From positions 6,572,001 to 6,636,000 of the forward strand of contig CP085825.1 of NCBI GenBank assembly GCA_020809705.1: DNA of 64,000 bases. Direction: 5' to 3'. Positions 56,101-64,000 of this stretch are shown piece by piece (the stretch's first letter is position 1; each line of letters opens with the position of its first letter). A program made the translations under genes and the position numbers. Source of the DNA: Calonectria ilicicola. Taxonomy: Eukaryota > Ascomycota > Sordariomycetes > Hypocreales > Nectriaceae. The notes under the pieces were generated by a model, which was not told where the DNA came from, did no database searches, and saw only the letters and a list, made by a program, of their open reading frames with translations.

Positions 56101-57338
56101 TCCTCACTTGATGCTGTCAACGTACATTGCCAAGCATATTTTTGGTGCCCTTGCCACCATGTTCCGTGGTGCTCACGATATCCAGTACTGGCTGGGCGAG
56201 ATTGGTGGCCGTGTCTGCCGTGCTCTAACTCCTGCACAGCTTCAGCAGCTTGCTGAGAGCTTCGAAGATGACACACCAGCAGGCCGCAAGGCAGCTAAGA
56301 AGGACAAGACCGGAAAGTCTGGACTTGATGAACTCACTCAACAGTTTCGATCTACCGTCGTTTGGACGACTCCCCTTCGTATGCCCGTCGCACAACCGTA
56401 CCGCAAATCTACCATGAAGGAGGTCCGAACCTGCTTGCAGAGTGTAGCATATTCTGTCAGCGAACAGACCGACCCCGTCAACCGAAGAAAGCAACTTCAG
56501 GGATTCCCTCCCAACTTTATTCACTCCTTAGATGCTAGTCACATGCTGCTCTCTGCCATCGAGTGCAGTCAGCTTGGACTGGACTTTGCTGCAGTCCACG
56601 ACTCTTTCTGGACACATGCAGCGGATGTGGACGTTATGAATGGCGTTCTTCGAGAGGCTTTCATCAAGATCCACGAGGAAGATGTTGTTGGTCGACTTGC
56701 TGCCGAGTTCGAAGCACGGTACAAGGGCTCTCTATACCTTGCGCACATCGATCCTGATTCCCCGGTTGCCCAGAAGATCAAGGACCTACGCAAGGCTAGC
56801 AAGCTCACCCCCAAGGAGGAGCTATTGCTAGAGTACAAGCGCAGCACTCTCATGCAATCAGGGAACCCTTGGGATCTGGAGGCTGCTAAGAAGATTGTGA
56901 CCCCGGCCTCCGTGTACGAAGACATGTCTGCCTGCGAGCAGGATTTGGAAATTCGTGAGGCCGCTGAGGAAATGGCTCTTGGAAACATTCCAGAGAGCGA
57001 GGCCAAACTGGACGAGGCTAGCTTTGCAAAGGAACTACAACAGATGCAAGATGAAGGTTTAGACGAAGCCACCAAGCGCTCAAACGAGTTCACCGCGAAC
57101 CTCTTGGAAAACTTGAAGCACAGCTTGTTTGAAAAGGAGGTGATTGAGCCCAAGAAGCAAAAGGCAGCCAAAGTAAAGAAGACGCCCATGCCTGTTTGGT
57201 TGCCTCTCACCTTTCCTACTATCCCCGAGAAGGTGCGTTGTAACAACACTTTTGATCACACTTTTCACAGGCTAATTTTCTTTACAGGGCGATTTTGATG
57301 TTTCTCAACTTCGGGAGAGCAAGTATTTCTTCTCCTAA
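53120..57338 (+). CDS. RPO41: Mitochondrial DNA-directed RNA polymerase (T7-like)
   Basis: Exons 53120-57232 and 57288-57338 give 1,387 residues. The N-terminus is an Arg/Ser-rich presequence. A PPR-like helical pair lies at about 135-185 (FDACVRVGKLDRAALVLKRL). The single-subunit polymerase domain starts near 640: fingers/palm motif A HQDGTCNGLQHYAALGGD (Asp889), motif B KVVKQTVMTNVYGVT (Lys958, Tyr966) and motif C AAVHDSFWTH (Asp1161), all catalytic residues present. A one-exon reading ends in an atypical tail. Splicing GTGCGT at 57233 to the second of two acceptors (CAG 57285-57287) gives the family C-terminus GDFDVSQLRESKYFFS. It transcribes the mitochondrial genome in the matrix, with Mtf1 as partner in yeast. 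Confidence 0.95.
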
Positions 57339-57948
57339 CTGGGACGATATGGTCCCATGTATGATAAAATCTGCACGCAATTACGTCTGCATATGTATAG
57401 GGGAGGGTCAGCGATGGTATTTGTGTTTTGAGGCATGTTTCGGCGTTCATTTCAAAAAGGCGAGGAGTTGTGTGAGCACCTAAAAACAAAAGCATCGGGT
57501 AGAGCGGGAGGGAGGTTTTCGCATTCTGCTCTGCATTGCAGATCGATCAGCGAAATGCTGTACAATTTTGTATATTACGTATGAATTACTAGAGATGACG
57601 TGTAGATGAAGTATATCCTATGATATAGGATAGTAAAAAGAAACAAGTCAACTTAACATAAAGTGCCCTCGTACATTACGGTGACTCCATACTTGGAATG
57701 GGCAGTCTTCTCAAATATTGTGTATAAATGAAATACCCGAAGAGTCTGTGAGGAGTTTGCTGTTTTCTTGAATTACTGACTGTTTGGAGGGACAGAGTAA
57801 TGAAACCACACCGAAATTCACGACAATGGAACACATGGGTACAGCTAGTTCAATTTTCTGCATCATCATATTTATTCATCTATTCATGATACATGGCCTG
57901 TCCACATAGACCTTTTAACCTTTTTTCTCTTACATCTACTTTTGACAT
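57339..57948. other. Intergenic, convergent 3' regions of RPO41 and the ARC1-like gene
   Basis: Presumed 3' untranslated regions; AT-rich around 57590-57670. No gene seen. Confidence 0.45.
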
Positions 57949-59115
57949 TTATCGGACCAGAGCACCCTTGAGCTTTTGGACAGTGCAGACGCCACCGCTC
58001 TCTGTGACGAGCTTGCGGACGCCAGTTTGGCCGAGAGACTCGACAACATCAGCCTTGAAGGCGACCTCGAGGTTGTCGGTGGTGGTGAAACCAGGCTGGT
58101 AGGTCTCCCAGACCTTCTTCTTGGGGTTGAGGACGCCCTCGGGCTTACCGTCGAAGCCCTCGAAGAAGACGCGGTCACCAGCCTTGGCGCCCTCAGGAGG
58201 AGCGACAAGCTCGACGTTGCCAGCACGGTCCGCCTCGCCATCGGCGGGGGAAGCGGCGAGAACCATGGCGCAGGACTTGATGCCTCGCATCTTGACGGGC
58301 TTCAGGTTGCAGACGACAACGACCTTGCGTCCCTGCATCTCCTCAAGGGGAATCAGACCGTTGAGACCAGAGCAGACGGTACGGCATTTCTGGCCCTCGT
58401 ACTCGACGAGGTCCTCACCAGAGGTGTCGCCCATGGCAATGGTGGAAACATAGAGGGAGTCGGCATCGGGGTGGTTGACGGCCTTCAGGATGTGGCCAAC
58501 ACGGAGGTCAATCAGGTGAGGGCCGGGGGGAGTAGCAGGGGCGGCAGGGGCCTTGGGCTGCTTAGGAGCCTTCTCCTTCTTCTCCTTCTTGGGCTTGACG
58601 GCAGCAGCGACGGCCTCCTTGACCTCCTCAACCTTCTCCTGGACCTTCTCCTTGGTGCGGTCGACAAGGGTGGTGGTCTCACCACCGGCGGCGGCGGCCT
58701 TGGCCTTCTCCTTCTTGAGACGCTCCTTCTCGGCCTTGGCGTCGACGGGAGGCTTTACGTAGAGGACGTTGTCCTGGTCAACCTTGACCTTGGCGTCATC
58801 CTTGACGTCGAGGCCGAAGAGAGGAGAGTTCTGGACAAAGTCGATGTGACGAACAATGTGGGGGAGGCCCTTCTCGCCGGTGCGTTCCTCGGGAGTCCAC
58901 TTGGCGACGACGGGGGCAAGAGTCTCGTAGATGGCGACGTCAGCCTTGCTGGGCTTGCTGCCGAGGAGAGTGGCGCGGCTGGAGAGGTGGTTGTTGAGGG
59001 TCTCGAGGATGCTGGACTTGTCCTCAGAGGACTTGAGGCGGTCCGAGGTGGTGAGCCACTGCTGGATCTCGGCCTCCTCGGTGGAGGAGTAGGTCTGGTT
59101 GGCGATGGAAGTCAT
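57949..59115 (-). CDS. ARC1: Arc1/EMAPII-type tRNA-binding cofactor of aminoacyl-tRNA synthetases
   Basis: Intronless, 388 residues from ATG 59115-59113. Residues about 1-95 resemble the GST-C-like domain of Arc1, used to dock synthetases. A Lys/Ala/Glu-rich linker (about 125-200: EKERLKKEKAKAAAAGG) follows. The C-terminal 185 residues are the EMAPII/OB-fold tRNA-binding domain: LIDLRVGHILKAVNHPDADS, RTVCSGLNGLIPLEEMQGRK, VCNLKPVKMRGIKSCAMVLA and the extra C-terminal half ending VCTVQKLKGALVR. Yeast Arc1 carries tRNA to MetRS and GluRS in the cytosol. The frame stays open 117 codons upstream of the ATG, and the 26 codons nearest look like a mitochondrial presequence (see findings). The antisense 408-codon ORF is a shadow of this coding sequence. 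Confidence 0.9.
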   Translation of the reverse strand: MTSIANQTYSSTEEAEIQQWLTTSDRLKSSEDKSSILETLNNHLSSRATLLGSKPSKADVAIYETLAPVVAKWTPEERTGEKGLPHIVRHIDFVQNSPLFGLDVKDDAKVKVDQDNVLYVKPPVDAKAEKERLKKEKAKAAAAGGETTTLVDRTKEKVQEKVEEVKEAVAAAVKPKKEKKEKAPKQPKAPAAPATPPGPHLIDLRVGHILKAVNHPDADSLYVSTIAMGDTSGEDLVEYEGQKCRTVCSGLNGLIPLEEMQGRKVVVVCNLKPVKMRGIKSCAMVLAASPADGEADRAGNVELVAPPEGAKAGDRVFFEGFDGKPEGVLNPKKKVWETYQPGFTTTDNLEVAFKADVVESLGQTGVRKLVTESGGVCTVQKLKGALVR

Positions 59116-59880
59116 TCTTGCGACGGCGCGGTTGAGCGATCGGAGGGAAGCGGGGCTGCGGGAAGCCGAACGGAGGACGTTGAGAGAGAACAGGGTGGCT
59201 GACGGTGTGAGGGAGGAAGCGCTCAGCGGGGCTTCTCTCTTGTAGCAATTGTGGTTTGTGAGGTGCGGCTTGTTAGTCACAATGACTCTCACGACATATT
59301 TTTGCTTGGAGTCTTGGTGGGGTAACCATGGAGGGGCAATTGCCAACTCATTGGGCCCCGCGGCGGGGTGTGGCTGCCAGGGCGGTGAGGCTGTGACGTG
59401 TGGCTTGTGGCTGCAGGCAAGCAAACATGCTCGCTTAGTCACCTGCTTCATGCACCGTGCACGCACTTAACATGATCCCGTGACTGCGCTGCCTATTCGC
59501 GTCAAGTTCAAAGGGCGTGTCGCGTCCTCATCCCCCTGCCAATGTTGCTTGGTAATTGTTGAAGCCGTTTTCTTGGTCAAACGGATGCATTGAATACATT
59601 GGCTGCGGTTTGCTTGAGAATTGACTGCATCTTCATCTCTAGTGGATTCTCACTTTTTTAGAGGTGGTTTACGGAGTATTTTGGTTGCTCTTCTTTGAAG
59701 TAATTTTCTTTTCTTTTTCCTCTCCCCTTTTTCTCGATCAAAGGCGTCATTGCCTCCACGCAACCTTGGGGTTTTGGCGACCGTGATTCCGCCGCACATC
59801 TAGCTCCACAACCTCGCACTCGCTTTTTTATACTTGCATTTACAACCCAACATTGATTCGGGCTGCTCTTTGTCGAAGCC
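59116..59880. promoter_or_regulatory. Divergent promoter region between the ARC1-like and LSH genes
   Basis: 765 bp separate the two start codons. The part next to the ARC1-like ATG is an in-frame open stretch (59116-59193) that may encode an N-terminal extension. The rest shows no gene. Confidence 0.5.
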
Positions 59881-62682
59881 ATGGATGTCCCATCGCCTTC
59901 TGACGTTTCGGCGACCACGTCACGGCTTCCGACGAGTGTACCTAGCTCGCCACCATCGGAAGCTTCTCCAAAGCTCGAGGACATGAACGAGGATGTAATA
60001 GCTAAGGAGGAAGAATCAGCTCGGTTAGCAAATGAGAAGGCTGAAGAGAAGAAGCGGCAAGAGCTGCTTAGAAAGCAGAAGAAGAAGCCCGCAGAAACCA
60101 AGCCGGAGCGAGAGGCCAAGGCGCGTGAATTGGATGAACTCTTGATGAAGAGCGCTGCGTTTAGCGATATCCTTACCAAGAAGACCCAAGTGCTTGGCCG
60201 TGTCGGAAGTGGTATGGATGGCAAGACTCTGGGCGAGCACGACTTAGAAATGGCCAAACAACCCAAGTGCATGGTTGGCGGTACCATGCGTGACTACCAA
60301 CTTGAGGGTCTGACTTGGATGTTTGAGATTTGTTCCCAGGGCATGAGTGGAATTTTAGCTGATGAAATGGGATTGGGTAAGTCCACTTCTCTTCCACTGC
60401 TTGCACATGCTGACCTTGCAAAGGTAAAACTGTACAAACCATTTCTTTGATTGCCTTGTTGAGAGAACAAGAAGATTACCTGGGTCCTCATCTAATTGTA
60501 GCGCCCTTGTCAACTTTGTCGAATTGGATGGACGAGTTCCACAAGTGGACACCGTCTATTCCTGTCATCATGTACCATGGAAACAAGGAGGACCGAGAGG
60601 AAATCTTCAAGACTAAGATGATGCGACACCTGAAAGATCGTCGCCCAACCAAGAAGTTTCCAGTCGTTTGTACGTCTTATGAGATGGTTTTGAGGGACCA
60701 ACATAACCTATCCCGTATCAATTGGGAGTTTATCATAATTGTGAGTTTTTGGTCCTGATTTTGTCAGCACAGTGCTAATACTTATGCAGGACGAAGGTCA
60801 CCGTATGAAGAATGCAGACGCAAAGCTATTTCAGCAACTGCGACAATTTTCTAGTGCCACAAGATTGCTCATCACTGGAACGCCTCTCCAAAACAACCTC
60901 AAAGAGCTGTGGTCCTTGTTGCACTTCTTGCTTCCCAACATCTTTACTGATTGGGAGGCTTTCGAATCCTGGTTTGACTTTTCAGATCTGGAAGACGAAC
61001 AAGGTACACAAGAGTTTATTGCTGATAGAAGGAAACAAGAACTTGTCAAGAAAATTCACCTCATTCTGCAGCCCATGCTTCTGCGTCGTGTCAAGCAAGA
61101 TGTGGCTGCGTATCTACCAAAGAAGCGCGAGTATGTCCTCTTTGCTCCCATGACCAAGGAGCAGACAGACTTGTACAATGTGCTCCGCAACAAAAAAATT
61201 GATACAAGATCCTATCTCGAGGAAAAGGTTACCGAAATGATCACCAATACCCCACCGTCAACAAAGTCCACACGAAGCTCTTCACGCGCCAACACTAAGA
61301 GTGCTCAGACCGCCAAGGCAAAGGGAAAGCAACCAGAGGTGATCTCGCTTCCTGTTCGAGAAAGCCCTCGCAAAAAGCCAGTTGAGGATCCGGCTCCAGC
61401 CCCTGCTGCCAATGCATTCTCGATGATGATGGGCAAGCGTGGTCGAGGCAGGCCGCCTAAAAACCCCAAACCTGAGATTCAGGAACCTGTCTCCACCCCG
61501 GTAAAGCCTGCGACAAAACGTAAAAACGCACCAACTCCAGCCATCTCAGAGGCGAAGAGCGCTCGTTCGAGCAGACAGTCCACGCCCGCAGGCCGTGGTC
61601 GTCCTCGAAAATTAAGGACTTACAAGGATGCTGATTCTGACGAAGAAAAAATGTCAGACGACGAATTTGAGGCCAAGATCGCACAGGAGATGGCTAGCGA
61701 AAAATCCGACGGCGAGGCTGCCGCCAAAGCTAGTATGTCTGTTGAGGAGCTTGAACGTGTTCAGACTTTGGAACTTGCTAGTAAGTTACCTTTGCCCACT
61801 ACCATTTGACTACTGCTGACCACACTAGAAAAACAAATCGCCCAGAAGAAGCTTGGCAATCCTTTGGCACAACTACGTCTTGTGTGCAACAGTCCTCACA
61901 ATTTCTATAACCCATGGGCGGCTTCTACTAACGTTCCTGTTGACAACTCTATTGTGACCTCTTCTGGCAAGATGTTGCTGCTGGATCGGTTGCTACCTGC
62001 TCTGTTCGAGGACAACCATAAAGTGCTCATCTTTTCGCAATTCACTACTCAACTTGACATTCTGGAGGATTATTGTCGTGAGCTCCGTGGGTGGAATGTT
62101 TGTCGAATCGACGGTTCCGTGTCTCAAACAAGCCGCCGCGAACAAATCCGCGACTTCAACAGTGATGATGACTACAAGATCTTCCTTCTATCCACCCGTG
62201 CTGGCGGACAAGGCATCAACCTCGCCTCTGCTGATACGGTTATTCTCTTTGATAGTGACTTTAACCCTCAGCAGGATCTGCAGGCCCAGGATCGCTGCCA
62301 TCGTATCGGCCAGACCCGACCAGTCATTGTCTACCGACTTGCGACAAAGGATACAGTGGAGGAGTCCCTTCTTTTGGCTGCAAACGCTAAGCGGCGCCTC
62401 GAAAAGCTCGTCATCAAAAAGGGCGGATTCAAGACTATGGGCCAGAAGCGCGACATGAATGAAGAGATTGATCAAGAAAGCCTCAAGGCGATTCTCCTGA
62501 AGGATGGTCAAGTATACAACATGTCTGGTGGGGAAGATGTTCTCAGCGATGCGGATCTGAAGGTACTTTGTGACCGTAGCGAAGCCGCTTACGACCGTGC
62601 GGCCAAGGGTGATGATGATGCAGATGCGTATCGTGTTATTGAGACTGGTGCTGACTCAATTAAAATGGCTAAAGAGGACTAA
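59881..62682 (+). CDS. mus-30: LSH/HELLS/Irc5-type SNF2 chromatin remodeler
   Basis: Exons 59881-60376, 60424-60740, 60790-61780 and 61829-62682 give 885 residues. A charged, coiled-coil-like N-terminus leads to [15 protein letters not shown], Walker A DEMGLGKT (Lys167, made by the first splice), DEGH (Asp272) and [17 protein letters not shown] roughly 200-residue low-complexity insert between the lobes carries two AT-hook-like motifs (KRGRGRPPK near 487 and GRGRPRK near 539). Lobe 2 has [47 protein letters not shown] and [19 protein letters not shown], the HNFYNPW block and the KTMGQK region match the LSH/DDM1 group, which remodels nucleosomes and in Neurospora (MUS-30) protects genome stability. 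Intron 1 must end at AAG 60421-60423 to complete Walker A. Confidence 0.9.
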
Positions 62683-63104
62683 AGTCCAAAAATTGGGGTG
62701 TATAGAGGGAACTTTTTTACGGCTGCTTTTATGTAAGATTATGACTGGCTGGAAGAGCTCCGCCGCGACGTGTTTATACAGTAGATTTTTCTGACACCAG
62801 GCTGTCGCTTTTACAATTACAACATAATTATTGGCAATGATGATTCGGATGTCACTTGATGCTGGCAACGGCATTAATATAAGACAGTGCCATGTTTCGC
62901 TGAATTGAGTGCTTGCATGTTGGTATTCGCTTGTATCATCACTGACTAATCCTCAGGTGTCTCCAGTGATCTGCGTCCCGGCCGATCTCACGTCAGCTAT
63001 TGGCTTCAGCCCTATGTACCTAACATTGCCTACCCTCATCGTTATTGAGATAAATTGTTCATCATTGCGCAGTTTCTCGGCTAGATTTCATTCAAACTTT
63101 AACC
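62683..63104. other. Intergenic between the LSH gene and the hydrolase gene
   Basis: 3' region of the LSH gene and promoter of the next gene; no gene or RNA seen. Confidence 0.45.
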
Positions 63105-64000
63105 ATGGCTGACTTTGAATTCATACAACTGGACACAAAACCGACGGCCAAAATATGCTACCGGTTTTACCCCTCCACCTCGCCAGCTCAACAAGTGCTG
63201 CTCGTGTGTCTGAATGGCCTCATGCTGCCGCAGTTACCATGGACTGAAGCCATTACTAAACTGTTGGAAATACGTGGGGAGAATTCTCCTTGCATCTTGA
63301 CGTATGACCGCTTCGGCCAGGGACAGACAACCGATCGGGACCCAAACGACGAGGGGGCCCCCGATCCGACCCATGCCCATGATTGCATGAGTGCCGTAGC
63401 TGATCTGCGCCAATTGCTCAGCCAAATTTCCAAAGAGAAAATGGGAATCTCGGATTTGGACAGCGTCAAAGTTGTGTTTGTTTGCAACTCCATCGGCTGT
63501 GCTCTGGGCCGTCTTTACACGCAGGAATACCCTGGAACGGTCGCGGGCATTGTGTTTCTTGACAGCATCCTCGCCAATTCGGATTTTGTGTCTGCCGTCC
63601 CGGATCCCGACGGGCCTGGGTTTGACCCCAGCAAGCTCCCGTCAGGCATAACACCCGATGATCTCCGCGACGTTCGAGCAAGCGTGAGACGCATGTTCCA
63701 CCCAAGCCTTGGCAACAAGGAGGGGCTGAGCAGGGTGAATTTGGCAGCGCTCCTGCCTGCAAGCGATGCGCCTATGCTCAAGGGACGAGATGAGCGAGGC
63801 CCATTTGTCACAGTCGTTGGCCATGATTTTGAGACATTTGCCAAAGATTGCGAGCTTAGAAACGGCTGGCCGGAGCTTGTGGTGACGACGTACGTGAACC
63901 CGTACTGGAATAGGTACAATGAAGGGCTCGCCAAAATTACCGAGCCGGGACGGGCAAAGGGGCCGCTGCAGGCACCGGGTACGACGCATTTTATACAGAG
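63105..64000 (+). CDS. Alpha/beta-hydrolase fold protein (3' end beyond the window)
   Basis: ATG 63105 (context AACCATGG) opens a frame with no stop to the window edge, 298 codons so far. The protein starts MADFEFIQLDTKPTAK. Fold landmarks: LLVCLNGLMLPQLPW (oxyanion-side strand and loop), LTYDRFGQGQTTDRD, the nucleophile elbow VVFVCNSIGCALGRLY with Ser as likely nucleophile, IVFLDSIL, an acid candidate in VVGHDFETF, and PGTTHFIQ with the candidate catalytic His. The elbow reads CNSIG where most relatives have GxSxG. Substrate unknown; it could be an esterase, lipase or C-C hydrolase. No signal peptide is seen, so probably intracellular. Confidence 0.8.
   Translation, partial: MADFEFIQLDTKPTAKICYRFYPSTSPAQQVLLVCLNGLMLPQLPWTEAITKLLEIRGENSPCILTYDRFGQGQTTDRDPNDEGAPDPTHAHDCMSAVADLRQLLSQISKEKMGISDLDSVKVVFVCNSIGCALGRLYTQEYPGTVAGIVFLDSILANSDFVSAVPDPDGPGFDPSKLPSGITPDDLRDVRASVRRMFHPSLGNKEGLSRVNLAALLPASDAPMLKGRDERGPFVTVVGHDFETFAKDCELRNGWPELVVTTYVNPYWNRYNEGLAKITEPGRAKGPLQAPGTTHFIQ

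Noticed and set aside
57268..57480. Alternative RPO41 C-terminus using the first acceptor (CAG 57268-57270) or no splicing
   Set aside because: Both give tails unlike the family; only the second acceptor gives the conserved ending.
57976..59202. 408-codon plus-strand ORF
   Set aside because: Antisense shadow of the Arc1-like gene; its Leu/Gly/Val repetition is a result of the coding-strand composition.
13718..62682. A secondary-metabolite or defence gene cluster
   Set aside because: No polyketide synthase, NRPS, terpene cyclase, P450 set or NLR with a recognisable effector; neighbouring genes are mostly housekeeping or signalling.
1..64000. CRISPR arrays, prophage, bacterial operons
   Set aside because: None seen; gene structure is clearly eukaryotic.

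Overview
The window is a piece of a filamentous ascomycete nuclear genome, most likely a Sordariomycete and probably Hypocreales. Short GT-AG introns with CTRAY-type branch sites, the gene set (HET-domain protein, RGS-LOV photoreceptor, Git3-type GPCR, LSH-type remodeler, giant ankyrin protein) and a pogo/Fot1-like transposon support the kingdom and class. The order is an inference from overall protein flavour. Genes were rebuilt exon by exon, and every junction was checked for reading frame.

Layout. 1-5288: 3' end of an ENA-type cation ATPase, then a gene-poor, partly AT-rich stretch with a MITE-like inverted repeat and the decayed remains of a minus-strand gene. 5289-7424: HET-domain protein (-). 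8461-8614: U6 snRNA gene, split by an mRNA-type intron that carries the Pol III B box. 9515-13213: spliceosomal DEAH helicase Prp22. 13557-13717: second MITE-like element. 14195-17863: RING-bearing SNF2 ATPase with 11 exons. 19037-20314: cysteine-rich single-pass membrane protein. 20315-25091: 4.8 kb without a convincing gene. 25092-27124: RGS-LOV blue-light receptor. 29667-35161: 1,815-residue ankyrin protein. 35973-36209: small MCFGSS protein (-). 38786-41643: complete pogo-like transposon with TA duplication and ~120-bp terminal inverted repeats. 43695-45480: Git3-type GPCR with a uORF-rich leader. 48945-50241: exopolyphosphatase PPX1. 50759-52648 (-) and 53120-57338 (+): divergent ATP25 and RPO41. 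57949-59115 (-): Arc1/EMAPII-like tRNA-binding cofactor. 59881-62682: LSH/Irc5-type remodeler. 63105 to the end: alpha/beta hydrolase, cut by the window edge.

How the genes relate. Most are independent housekeeping or signalling genes. Two functional links stand out. ATP25 and RPO41 share one 471-bp divergent promoter and both act in mitochondrial gene expression. The U6 gene lies about 0.9 kb upstream of PRP22, so an RNA and a protein of the same splicing machine are neighbours.

Most notable signals: the intron-split U6 gene with its promoter box inside the intron; an unusually high share of AAG 3' splice sites (five of about twenty reconstructed introns, several forced by the reading frame) plus one GC-AG intron; and a presequence-like in-frame extension behind a CUG in good context upstream of the Arc1-like start. 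Both pogo TIRs also carry a perfect hairpin whose arms have changed in a paired way. I did not find a clearly new multi-gene defence or biosynthetic system.
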